Positions 36,220-46,000 of a DNA stretch of 46,000 bases are shown here, piece after piece. Position 1 is the stretch's first letter; each line of letters begins with the position of its first letter. Source of the stretch: Neocallimastix lanati (nom. inval.) (lineage: Eukaryota; Neocallimastigomycota; Neocallimastigomycetes; Neocallimastigales; Neocallimastigaceae); NCBI GenBank assembly GCA_016946835.1, contig JACVTC010000072.1, positions 64,001-110,000 of the forward strand. The letters are read 5' to 3'. The notes under the pieces were generated by a model, which was not told the DNA's origin, ran no database searches, and worked only from the letters and a program-made list of their open reading frames with translations. The position numbers were made by a program, and so were the translations under genes.

Positions 36220-37965
36220 TCTTATTAATGAAAAATTTTCAATTATTGAAAAAAAATTAAATAAATTAAATAATTTTAATAAATTTAATTTTACTAAAAA
36301 TAAAGTTATCCACAATAAAGATAAAAAATTTCACACGAAAAATTTTAATAGAAAATTAGATGAAATTTTTATTAAAACTAATACTAGCAGTAATAATAGT
36401 ATTAATGATGATCAAAAAATAATAATTAAAGTTAAAAGGACCAGTATACCACTTGAGAACAATAAACACAAAATCCAAAAAATGGAGGAAATATCCAATA
36501 TTATAAATAATAATCCAAAAGACTATTACGAAGCTATTACCTGTGAAGAGAGTGAAAAATGGATTAAAGCTATATCTACTAAGTTGCAAAATTTAAAAGA
36601 AAATAATACAATGACTCTAGTATCAGAGCTCCCAAAAGGAATTAAACCACTTAGTACAAGATGGGTATTCACAAATAATTATGATGGAAATAATAATTTA
36701 AAAAAATACAAAGCAAAATTAGTTGTAAAAGGATATAATTAAATTGAAAGAGTTGATTATGAATTAATATTTCCTCCAACATTACCAGTAAAAAGTTTAA
36801 AAATGGCAATAACAATAGCTTCTTTATTTAATTGGAACATCCAACAATTAGATGTGAAAGGTGCATATCTCAATGATAAATTACACAATAATATTTATAT
36901 GAAACTACCAGAAGGCCATGGAAGGCTATTGTAAATTAAATAAAGCATTATATTGATTAAAACAGGCTGGTCAAGAATGGAACCAAACTAATAGTAAATG
37001 ATCAAAAAAGGACAATATCAATTAAGAAGTGAACAATGCTTCTCGTTATATGGAATAATTAAAGCAATGTTATATATTTAGTAGCTTTATATGTTGATGA
37101 CATGTTAGTAGCAGGTCTTATAGAAGAAATTTTTACTATTATTAATAGTATCAAAAACAATTTTAAAATATCCAAGTGCAAAGAAATCAACCATATTTTA
37201 GGATTAAATGTTAGAAAAAATAAATTTGGATATACAATCTCTCATGAAAACTATATTAAAAACATTTTAAAGAAATTTAATATGAAAGAAAATCAAAAGC
37301 TTTTACTCCATGTACTAGTGATGATGTTAGACTAATTAATAAAACACCTTTTGATAAGATTATTATCCAGAGTGCAGTTGGTTGTCTAATACATATATCT
37401 AAGTCAACAAGACCTGATATATCTTTCTCTGTTAGTAAAGCATAAAGAAAAAATTCAAATCCAACAATATTAGATTGGAACAAGATAGTCAATATTCTAA
37501 AGTATTTAAATCAAACTAAGAATTATTACATTTCATATAAAAACAAAAGAGAATTAATTGGTTATACAGATTCCGATTTTGTTAGAGATTTATCAAATAG
37601 CAAATCCACTTCAGGAAATATTTTTTTCTTAGCCTCAGGACCAATCGCTTGGATGTCCAGACAACAACAATCAGTAACAAGATCTACTGCAAAAGCAGAA
37701 TATATTGCTTTTTGTGAAGCTATATGGTTTATGGATAAAAAGCATGCTTAATGAAATGTTCAAAAAGAAATTTGTAATAAACTTAAATGGAGACAATAAA
37801 GCATCTTTATTTGCAGCTGAAAATTATACTATTAGCAAAAAAACAAGACATGTTAGAGTTAGCTATCACTACTTCAAAGAAAACATTGAAAGAAAAGAAG
37901 TAATTTTACATTACATTAAATCTGAAGAAAATTTAGCAAACATTTTAACAAAAAATATTAATTAA
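36220..37965 (+). pseudogene. Decayed Ty1/copia pol fragment (reverse transcriptase plus RNase H)
   Basis: Copia-type pol in broken frames. From about 36220 an open frame runs into the RT start (YYEAITCEESEKWIKAIS) and LSTRWVFTNNY, and ends at an in-frame TAA at 36740, at a position where the family usually has Gln. RT continues with WNIQQLDVKGAYLND, shifts frame near 36915, and passes through LKQAGQEWN. The catalytic YVDD is at about 37093 (LYVDDMLVAG). It then reads SAVGCLIHISKSTRPD, the RNase H blocks GYTDSDF and SRQQQSVTRSTAKAEY, and ends with KKTRHVRVSYHYF before a stop at about 37963. Gag, protease and integrase are not recognised. Several stops and frameshifts show it is dead. Confidence 0.88.
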
Positions 37966-38013
37966 AATCAAATAATTAATTTTGCAAACAAAGTCTTTGA
38001 TAATACTTTGTTT

Positions 38014-38022
38014 AGGGGGGAA
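38014..38022 (+). other. Copia polypurine tract
   Basis: AGGGGGGAA lies about 50 bp after the pol stop and directly before TGTTTGAAAATTAG, the typical copia arrangement of polypurine tract followed by an LTR starting in TG. It primes plus-strand DNA synthesis in the family. Confidence 0.8.
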
Positions 38023-38510
38023 TGTTTGAAAATTAGTAATTTTAGTCTAAATTTTTAATTAACACTTTGTTCAGTACTTTTATTTTATTATAATTTTAAA
38101 TATTAAATAGTATATTATATTTAAATAGGATATATTACAATAATATATAATTTATATAGTTTATGATACAAATAATATAGTTTTAAAAATTTTATAAGCC
38201 TCTTTTATATTATTTCTAATAAGTATTTAATATTATAAAATATATATGTTCCATTGAATGTAATTTTTATGAATATATAAATATTAAATCATGTATTATT
38301 ATTAAAAAAAAGGTTCTTTAATAAAAAATAAAATTTTAGTAGAAAGTTTATATTTATTTAAGGTTTTTTGTCAATAAAAATCAAATTTTAAAATAAAATT
38401 GTCAATAACAAAATTTAATTTTAATTTTTCTATTATTGAAATTTCAATATTTAATCCACTAATATTTGCGACAATTGAACTGAATAAAAATATAATTGAG
38501 ACATAAAATA
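38023..38510 (+). repeat. Probable 3' LTR of the copia relic (right edge uncertain)
   Basis: It begins TGTTTGAAA after the polypurine tract. The following about 490 bp are AT-rich and non-coding. Possible CA ends lie near 38473 and 38500. No matching 5' LTR was found upstream of the pol fragment, so the boundaries cannot be fixed by comparison and the element is 5'-truncated. Confidence 0.5.
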
Positions 38511-38528
38511 AAAAAATATTATTATATT

Positions 38529-38648
38529 TCTTATTTGAACCAGGATCTATCCTTGGTTATTAGTTCGCGAGCTATAATTTATTAGGCACTCCTGGTTCAA
38601 TCATGCCCTAATGCCATTTTCCGGGTTTTTCTCACAAGAGGTTTTTAT
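38529..38648 (-). repeat. Unknown GC-richer repeat, left copy, outer part
   Basis: On the minus strand this reads CCCATAAAAACCTCTTGTGA and continues with GGAAAATGGCATT, a GCGAACTAATAACC block and a terminal hairpin. It aligns by eye with 41048-41131 on the plus strand (CCCATAAAA, TCTTGTGAG, GGAAAATGG, GAACT, AACCA-GGATAGA, CTGGTT). It also carries 11-bp inverted arms TTGAACCAGGA (38535-38545) and TCCTGGTTCAA (38590-38600). It abuts TIR copy C exactly. No coding potential. Confidence 0.65.
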
Positions 38649-38866
38649 GGGGAGTGGGGCATTTCGCCAAATTGCATTTCGCCAAGTTGAAAATTATTAA
38701 ATAAATAAATAAAATTAAATATTATAAATATTGAATAAAAACAATTTTAAAGAAAATTATTTTGAATTAATATTTATTTATTCATAATTTATATCAATGC
38801 AAAATGCAACTTTTTAATACTACGCCATACTTGGCGAAATGCAATTTGGGGAAATGCAACTCTCCC
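38649..38866. mobile_element. TIR element copy C, 218 bp, most complete right end
   Basis: The left end GGGGAGTGGGGCATTTCGCC plus AAATTGCATTTCGCCAAG mirrors the right end, whose reverse complement reads GGGAGAGTTGCATTTCCCC plus AAATTGCATTTCGCCAAG. The right TIR also holds TATGGCGTA and an inner TTGCATTTTGC subrepeat. The interior is AT-only (TAAATAAATAAATAAAAT and so on) and shared with copies B and D. Confidence 0.8.
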
Positions 38867-39377
38867 AGTATTTTGAATGTGTTGTATTTCGGAACGTGGC
38901 TTATAAATAAAAATTTAATTCATAATTAAACGCCCCATATTTTTAATTTTTTTTTTAAATAATTATAAATAAATAAATAAAACTAGAAATAAATATAAAT
39001 TTATTATTTTTTTTTTTTTTTATTTTAAATTTTAAACATCAAAAAAAACTTTTGTTACTTTTAAAAAAAAAAAAAGAAAAAAAATTAAATAAGTAAGTAA
39101 TAAACAAAAATTAATAATAAAAAATTAAATATATAAATAATAAATTATTAACAATTAAATATATTCTATTTTTAACCATCAAAAAAAAAAAGGAAAAAAT
39201 ACCAAAAATTGAAATAAGTGAATAAATTAATATAAATAAAAAATATAATTTATATCTTTAAAAATAAATATTTTTATTATTATTTTAGCAAAAAATACGA
39301 TTAAATATTATTTATTATTATTTTAATAAAAAAATATTGAAATATTTCATTACTTACTTATAAATGATTTATTTAAA
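38867..39377. other. AT-rich spacer between TIR copies C and B
   Basis: Mostly low-complexity AT. A degraded TIR-like block, GTTGTATTTCGGAACGTGGC, lies near 38880-38900. No gene is seen. Confidence 0.6.
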
Positions 39378-39583
39378 TATGCCATTTTTTTATAAAGCTG
39401 AGTTGCATTTTTCCAAATTGAAAATTATTAAATGAATAAATAAATAAAATTAAATATTATTAATATTGATGTATTAGTATTTTTAAAGTAAATATTTAAG
39501 TATTTAAAAAAATTTTTTTTTATATAAGGATATTTTTAATGATATTTATTTCAATACATCACTCGGCGAAATGCAACTCTCCC
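39378..39583. mobile_element. TIR element copy B, about 206 bp
   Basis: The left side TATGCCATTTTTTTATAAAG then GTTGCATTTTTCCAAATTG corresponds to the inner TIR of copies C and D. The right end is CGGCGAAATGCAACT-CTCCC. It looks 5'-shortened, since the outer GGGAG subrepeat is missing at the left. It is separated by only 3 bp (TAC) from copy D. Confidence 0.7.
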
Positions 39584-39586
39584 TAC

Positions 39587-39860
39587 GGGAGCTAGGGCAT
39601 TTCGCCAAATTGCATTTCGCCAATTTTTTTGAAAACATATGGCGTATTAAAAAAATGTTGCATTTCGCCAAATTGAAAATTATTAAATAAATAAATAAAT
39701 CAATAAATAAAATTAAATATTATTAATATCGAATAAAAACAATTTTAAAAAAAATTATTTTGAATTAATATTTATTTATTTATTCATTTATTTATATCAA
39801 TACTCCATTTGTCGAAACGCAACCTGGGGAAATGCAATTTGGGGAAATGCAACTCTCCCC
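39587..39860. mobile_element. TIR element copy D, 274 bp, most complete left end
   Basis: The left TIR is GGGAGCTAGGGCATTTCGCC, AAATTGCATTTCGCCAA, then TATGGCGTATTAAAAAAATG and a third TTGCATTTCGCCAAATTG. The right end has GAAACGCAACCTGGGG, AAATGCAATTTGGGG and AAATGCAACTCTCCCC. The interior is the shared ATAAATAAAT block. It has no coding frame. Confidence 0.8.
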
Positions 39861-40172
39861 ATATCTACATGGGCATGTGTATGGGTTAGGTTATATTGAT
39901 CATACTTCAAAGGGAATCTTGGAACTAGAGATGCACTCCGAGAAAAAGCATACTAAAAAATTTATAAGTAATAATACGCATGTCAGAAAGCCAATACTGC
40001 ACACTCATTAAGGTTATCCATCAGGGACATTATCTACCTATGTATGCAGAAGTGTTGTGATTACCTTAATATTCCCACTGCCCCTGAGGGAAGTTGACAG
40101 AAACCAAGGGGATCGTGCACGATTGCGAAACACATTAGATTCAGAAACCAAAGGTGGTACACAACAGAAATA
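39861..40172 (-). repeat. Unknown GC-richer repeat, left copy, inner part
   Basis: Begins exactly where TIR copy D ends. On the plus strand it shares ordered blocks with the reverse complement of 40597-40860: GTTATATT, GCACTCC-AGAAAA, GCATGTCAGA (39978-39987), ATTCCC and GGTACACA. Relative to the right copy it has about 80 extra bp near 40085-40150. All frames contain stops. Its repeat-sense orientation is taken as minus, with the 5' end at 40172. Confidence 0.65.
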
Positions 40173-40596
40173 GAAAAAAAAATATTATATTTCTTAATTA
40201 AATAAAATAAAATTAAAAAAAAAAGGTCAAAAAAATTCAAAAATATATAAAGTTTTTTATTTTATTGTAAATTTTTTTATTTGATTTATTTGTTAATTTA
40301 ATTAATTAATTTTTTAATAATAAAAAATGTTTTTACAAAAAAATTTTTTATTTTAAATAATACATAATCATCTTTTATAATAAACATATTAAGACAAAAA
40401 AATATAATAAAGTTCACATGTATAAAATATAAAAATAATTAAATTATCATAGAATTTCAAAAATTAAATAATTATAATAAATAATCAATAATTATTCATT
40501 ATAATTATTACACTATTATCTTTAATAATATTTATAATAGACAATTATCAATCATTATTATTATTTAAAAAAAAAAAAAAAAGGATTTGTTTATTT
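40173..40596. other. AT-only spacer between the two head-to-head repeat copies
   Basis: About 420 bp of AT-rich sequence with no gene. It separates the 5' ends of two divergent repeat copies. Confidence 0.6.
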
Positions 40597-41131
40597 TATT
40601 TCCGGTGTGTACCGCCCTTTTCGGGAATATTGAGGTACTCACACCACTTCTATATAGGCAAAAATGTCTCTGCTGGACAGTTTTACTGAGTGTTCAGCAT
40701 TAGGCTCTGACATGCATATTACTGCTGAGAATTTTCTAGTATCCATTTTCTTGGAGTGCTTCTCCAGTTCCTAACTTCACTTTGAAAAGAGACTAATATA
40801 ACTTAACCTCTAACTTTCTTGGCAAATGCATAAACTTCAGAAAGATTGTAATTTAATTGAATATATTTTCATGGACACATGAAATCATGTACACAAATGC
40901 TAATAATTTCCTCAATAACAGTACTTGGAAAACCCTCTCAGGCTCACAGTTAGGAGAATATATTCTCTATATTACTTTGGATATTTAGAATAATATTATA
41001 TATATAAGGGGAAATACTTACCTATAACCCTAACCACCATATTCCCATAAAATTTTCTTGTGAGGAAAACCTGGAAAATGGTCATTGGACAGGATAGCCC
41101 ACGAACTTACAACCAGGATAGAATCTGGTTT
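40597..41131 (+). repeat. Unknown GC-richer repeat, right copy, uninterrupted
   Basis: Runs from TATTTCCGGTGTGTACC to a terminal hairpin AACCAG (41111-41116) / CTGGTT (41125-41130) followed by AAAAAAAA. Its parts match, in the same order and inverted, the left copy's inner part (GTACC, GGGAATATT, TCTGACATGC at 40706-40715, GGAGTGC) and outer part (CCCATAAAA, CTTGTGAG, GGAAAATGG). It is non-coding in all frames and far richer in GC than its surroundings. It contains ATACTTACCT (41014-41023) and a single CCCTAACC. Possible identities are a SINE-like retroposon, the end of a larger unknown element, or a structured RNA gene family. Confidence 0.65.
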
Positions 41132-41818
41132 AAAAAAAAGGAAAACTATTCAATAATATTTTTTCAATATAAGATATATAATAATAATAATTAAATATTT
41201 TTATAATTAATAAAGTTTAAATATATCTAAATTATTTGTTATATTTTAATTATGAATGATATGATATATCTTAATTTATAAAAAATTATATATACAAATA
41301 TTCATAATTTTAATATTTTCATTACAATAATAATACTATGTTTAAGTATATCACGCCTTTTTTAAAAAATTTAGCAATGTATATACTATAATTAATAGTA
41401 ATCTCACAAGATTTTTATTAAAATTTTAAAAATCATCCATAATTATAAAATAAATAGACAAAACAAAACAAAACAAATATATATATATATATTTATATAA
41501 AATATAAATATTATTATAATAAAAAATAAACATAATAATAATAATAATTTGTCAAGTTAAAAATAAATTTTTAATTATTTAAATGAATAAGATTTTTACA
41601 ATTTAATTATGATAATTTTTATAATTTTTATTTATAAACTTTAGATAAATGATACAATATGTAATATATCATTTTTATTTTTTTTTTCTAAAATCATTAA
41701 ATAATGGAATTATTTAGTGATTTTAGGGGAAGAAAGTTAAATAAAATTGGTTTTATGTAAATAAAGTAAATAATAATCAATAATCTTGAGTTAATAATAT
41801 TTAAATTTAATGATTTCG

Positions 41819-41852
<34 letters not shown>

Positions 41853-42703
41853 AATATATATAAAGGTCTTTTTAATTAAAATAAAAATAATCAAATATTT
41901 TTTATTAATATTACTTTAAAAGTTGTTATTTATTATATATTTATATATTTAATCAAAAAAAAAAAAAAAGAATTAAAAAAGATATATTAAATATTTAATT
42001 AAATATTATAAATTTAAATTATAATTAAATAATATATGGGATACTATATATTACAATATAATGTACTTTAAAACTTTTTTGAATTTTTAATCTTGAAATA
42101 AATTGAAATGTATTATACATATATTGGCAAACAGAAAAAAAAACTAATACAGTATAATATATAAACAATATATATAATCAATATATTAGTATCAAATATT
42201 AATTGTTAATGACAAAGTTAACCATTTTCAGAAAAGGTTAGCTTACATCATCATTAAACTTTAACTTCTCTTTTGTTAAAGGAATATGAAGATTTATTAA
42301 GAAATATTTAGTAAATATAATTGTTAAAAATGACTATACTACAAATAAAACTTTCAATTAGTATACAATACAAATAATAATTTAATAAATATTGTTTATA
42401 CATATTAAAATTCTTATTTTTATTTTTTAAGTTGAACTGATAAAATTTAGAAAAGAATATTTAAACTATTCGATTAAAAATGATTAAGTAATGAAAATAA
42501 ATTATTAAATAATAAGCATTACATTAAATAATAGATTTCAAATTTTAAAATTTAAAATTCAAATATTAAATATTAGATATTAAATTTTAATTATTATATA
42601 TTATATATTAAATATTTAATTATTAAGTTTTATATGTATTCAAAAATAAAAATAAATCTATTAATATATTTAATAAAATAATTTTAGTATAAATATTATT
42701 TCT

Positions 42704-42746
<43 letters not shown>

Positions 42747-42815
42747 AATAGTAATAAAAATATTATTATTTTTGAGGATAAAAGTATTTTTATAAAAGTA
42801 AAATTTTTTTAAAAA
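41132..42815. other. 1.7-kb intergenic upstream of tropomyosin
   Basis: AT-rich, with A30 (41821-41850) and a T36 tract (42707-42742) about 75 bp before the tropomyosin ATG. Such dA:dT tracts often mark nucleosome-depleted promoters in fungi, but that role is inferred here. No gene is seen. Confidence 0.6.
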
Positions 42816-44060
42816 ATGGATAAGATTAAGGAAGTAAGGATCAATTAAGAATAAAATAAATAAAAAAACAGTGTTAATAAAAAGAATAAATAAATATTGC
42901 AAGAAAGAAAAAAAACATATAATTATAAATAAATAAATAAAAATATTAAACATTAAGGAAATAAATAAAAATTAAAATAAAAATAAAAGTAATAAATAGT
43001 AAATGTTATAAATAGTAATAAATAAAGCAGTATAATATATAATGAACAACTCAATATAAAAAAAAGTATAATATAAATATAATATTATTTATTAAACTGA
43101 AAGTTACATTTATAAACAAAAAAAATAATTATAATATATAAAAAAGAAAGGAATAAACTGTAATAAAAATATATTTTGAGATTTAAAATATGATAAAAAA
43201 AAAATAAAATAAAAAATAAGTTTATAGATTTAAAATATTATATATATATAAAAGAAGGAATAAAAATGATAAAAATAAATTTAGAGAATTTAGAATATGG
43301 TAAAAACAAACTCAATAAAATAAAATAAGTACTAATAAAATTTAATAATAAAAAATTTAAAACAATATTTTATTATATAAATAAAAGAAACTTAACGCTC
43401 TTCGTGACGAAAACGAAAAAGCTAGAGCTCGTGCTGATGATGCTGAAGCTCTTGCTGCCAGTTTAAAGGATGAATTAGCTAGCAAGGAACAAGAAATCTT
43501 TGCTTTAAACAACAAGATTTCTAACTTAGAAATGGATATTAGTAGAGCTGATAAAAGAAATGAAGAAGTAAAAGAAATAAATATAAATTGAATAATAAAA
43601 TAAATTAAATAATAATATAAAATTTATAAGAATGGTATTTTTAATACATATTATTAATTTTAAATAAAGTTAACTCAAGCCAAGAACGAAAGCGATGGTG
43701 ACAGAACTCGTTTAGAAGAATTACAAAGAAAGTTACAAATGGTAGAAGAACAATTAGAAGAAAAGGAAAGACTCTTAAACGAAAACAACACTAAGTAAGT
43801 TTATAAATACAAAAAAAAAAAAAAAAAATAAAAATAAATAATAAGTTATATTTTTTAAATATTAATATTTTAATATATTTACAAATAATAAATATAGGTT
43901 AAGAACTCTTGAACTTCAAACTGAACAACTTGACCGTCAATGTACTCATTTAGAAAGTGAAAGAACTGAATTAGAAAATAAATTAAATGATATGACTGAA
44001 AAGTATAACAACGCAAAGAGCGAATTGGAAAACACCTTTAAAGGTCTTGAAGACTTATAA
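42816..44060 (+). CDS. Tropomyosin, fungal short form
   Basis: Four exons (42816-42833, 43388-43567, 43670-43794, 43898-44060) join in phase to 161 residues, the length of fission-yeast Cdc8. Exon 1 is only 18 nt (MDKIKE) before a 554-nt intron. It is recognised because MDKI(K/R)E is the invariant fungal tropomyosin start, it ends in a strong donor (GAA/GTAAGG), and exon 2 continues KLNALRDENEKARARADDAE. The rest is an uninterrupted heptad coiled coil of Leu, Ala and charged residues, ending LENTFKGLEDL. It should dimerise along actin filaments, stabilise cables and regulate myosin and formin access. It is the only intact plus-strand gene in the window. Confidence 0.92.
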
Positions 44061-44682
44061 GGAGATTATAAAAATTTCTTTATTTTGCCATATCTTTAAA
44101 AAGATATAAAAAATATATTTAAGCAAATCACAGGGAAAAAAATTATAATATGATAAAATGAAATAAAATAAAATTAAAAAAAAAAAATAAAAACAAAAAC
44201 CAAATTTTTGATATAAAGGAAAATAAATAAAGAATATATATTTATATATGTTGTAACTATAAAATATATATATGAAAGACAAAACACAAGAAAAAAAAAA
44301 AAAAATGAAGTGAAAAAAAAGTGAAATAACTAAATAAAAAAAATAAAAATTAATAATGATAAAAAAAAATTAACAAATAAATAAAAAATAAAAATAATTT
44401 ATAAACAATAAAATGTCATATTTAAAAATTATTAATGCTATTTTAATTAATTTTATGTGTTTATAATGACTATAAAAAAAAATTAGTAAATATTTCTTTA
44501 TGATAATACATTGAAAAGGTATTGAAATAATAAATATATAAAATTTTTAAGAAGTAATAACGAAAAATTTTATATTTAATATTATTTTCAGATGTATTTA
44601 CTTTAATTAAATTTGATTATTATTATTATTATTTTTAAAAAATTTTTAAATAATAATAATAAATAATAAATAATAAATAATA

Positions 44683-44715
<33 letters not shown>

Positions 44716-44930
44716 TATTTATAAATAAAATAAGAAAATTCAACAAAAGAAATTAAAAATTATAATGTTAATAATAAATAATAAATTATATTATCTGTAA
44801 AGTTCATATTTTCAAATTTATATAATATAAAATTTATTGATTTCTTAGATTAGGTTCTCTATATAAAGTTTTCAAAAATTCAATATTAATATTTATATTA
44901 ATAAACCTTAATCAAATTAATTATTAAAAA

Positions 44931-44992
<62 letters not shown>

Positions 44993-45316
44993 ATATATAT
45001 ATAAAATTAAAAATAAATAGATAAAAAAAAAATTGCTATTATTTGAATTATTAGTAGTAATATTTATTATTTAAAATATATTTTTATGTTTTATATTTTA
45101 TTTTATATATATATACATAATATATATCAATTTTATTATTATTATAATTATTATCATTATTATTATTATTTTCTATAAATATGAATAGATATTTTTTAAA
45201 CTTATATTTATTTTTATTTTTATTTTATATTATTTTATTTTTTATATATTTTTTATTTTTATTTATTTTTTTTTTTATATATAATTTATTTATTTATTTA
45301 TATTAAATATTAAATT

Positions 45317-45363
<47 letters not shown>

Positions 45364-45427
45364 AATAAAAAATATTTGTAAATATTTATTATATATATAT
45401 TTTTTATATTTTTAAATATTATTTTAA

Positions 45428-45458
<31 letters not shown>

Positions 45459-45681
45459 ATTATTATAAATAAATTAAATATTTAAAATAGTAATAAGAAT
45501 AAAATTAATATTTGCTTAATTTTTGTCATTAAATTTTTTTTAAGTTTTTTAAATTTTATAATTATTTGCTTTGCTTTCTTTTTTTTTTTTTTTTTTTTAT
45601 TATATATTTATAAATATGTTTATACATTTTTATTTGGATATTGGAATGATATTAATTTAAATTTAATTTTTTTTTTCTTTT
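44061..45681. other. 1.6-kb intergenic
   Basis: AT-rich spacer with an (AAT)n array near 44676-44713, T45 (44933-44977) and T38 (45319-45356). The short minus frame 44055-44282 overlaps the tropomyosin stop and is Phe/Tyr/Ile low complexity. Confidence 0.6.
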
Positions 45682-45873
45682 TTAATAATCTATTTCAAGT
45701 AAATCAGATTCTATGATTCTATCTATAAATTCTGTATCTACCGGTGATAAGAGAAGAGTAGAATCATAAATATATTTACTAATATGGCATACAAATTCTT
45801 TAATTTGAATTTTATCAGATATATTTTTAACTGTAATTAATAATTTCTTTGGACTTTGTTCTACTTTAAACAT
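45682..45873 (-). CDS. Small protein of unknown function (63 residues), possibly one exon of a larger gene
   Basis: A frame from ATG 45873 to TAA 45682 with balanced composition: MFKVEQSPKKLLITVK at the start, HISKYIYDSTLLLSPVD in the middle, and ESDLLEIDY at the end. Unlike the low-complexity frames nearby it uses varied residues (Val, Asp, Ser, Pro, Cys, His) and its DNA is less AT-rich, so it is probably a real exon. I recognise no domain. A short first exon beyond the window edge is possible. The sequence before the ATG (AAAAG/GTAAAA) gives no clear acceptor choice. Confidence 0.5.
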   Translation of the reverse strand: MFKVEQSPKKLLITVKNISDKIQIKEFVCHISKYIYDSTLLLSPVDTEFIDRIIESDLLEIDY

Positions 45874-46000
45874 TTTTACCTTTTATATATATTCAAATTA
45901 TAGAATATATAATTAATGAATTTTTACGATTTATTTTATTTTATTTTTATTTTTTTTTATATTGATTTATGTATTGATTTATATTAAATTTTAAATGAAA

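Noticed and set aside
36356-37492. Minus-strand frames opposite the copia relic
   Set aside because: They are antisense shadows. The plus strand carries the recognisable RT and RNase H motifs.
38560-38610. tRNA-like A box and B box in the unknown repeat (TAGCTC and GGTTCAAAT on the minus strand)
   Set aside because: No acceptor, D and T arms could be paired into a cloverleaf, and the other copy does not keep the boxes.
41014-41023. ATACTTACCT, identical to the conserved 5' end of U1 snRNA
   Set aside because: The following bases do not continue the U1 sequence, no U1-like stem-loops or Sm site could be drawn, and it lies inside a repeat. A ten-base match alone is not enough.
41020-41036. 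CCCTAACC, telomere-like
   Set aside because: It is a single occurrence with no tandem array, inside the unknown repeat.

Overview
The window is an extremely AT-rich eukaryotic nuclear segment. Its coding exons are islands in long A/T homopolymers, (TTA)n arrays and AT-only spacer, and its genes carry short GT-AG introns (donors mostly GTAATA, GTATAT or GTAAGT). It encodes an enkurin-type flagellar protein and a 161-residue fungal-type tropomyosin, and it holds a Ty1/copia relic. That combination argues against Dictyostelium, which lacks flagella, and fits a zoosporic fungus. The composition points to an anaerobic gut fungus (Neocallimastigomycota). The organism call is inference.

Layout. Minus strand, left to right: a CaMKI-like kinase with an Asn-rich C-terminal tail ending in a CaaX box (242-3915); a 5.7-kb gene-free stretch; enkurin (9664-11355); an UBAP1-like ESCRT-I subunit with a C-terminal SOUBA domain (13257-16135); a RhoGAP-fold protein with an N-terminal six-Cys run and no arginine finger (17265-20730); the Rab3GAP catalytic subunit (23557-29313), one of whose introns is about 244 uninterrupted TTA units; and an intron-free type II membrane glycosyltransferase of family GT17 (31187-33268). 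From 34.0 to 41.1 kb lies a repeat island: a (TTTA)36 array, four short elements with GCATTTCGCC-type terminal inverted repeats, a SINE-like insertion with a 14-bp target duplication, a decayed copia element, and two head-to-head copies of an unrecognised GC-richer repeat, one split by three of the short elements. Plus strand: tropomyosin (42816-44060). A small unassigned minus-strand frame lies at 45682-45873.

Exons were joined by hand from splice signals, reading phase and family similarity. All joins in the enkurin, UBAP1, RhoGAP, RAB3GAP1 and tropomyosin models keep phase. The kinase model keeps phase too, but its last join (2272 to 1837) is inferred without homology support. No tRNA, rRNA, snRNA or CRISPR could be supported.

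The genes are not an operon. Several concern membrane identity and traffic: Rab3GAP is a Rab GAP or Rab18 exchange factor, UBAP1 is in ESCRT-I, the RhoGAP-like protein may be lipid-anchored and the kinase may be prenylated. Enkurin belongs to the zoospore flagellum and tropomyosin to actin cables.
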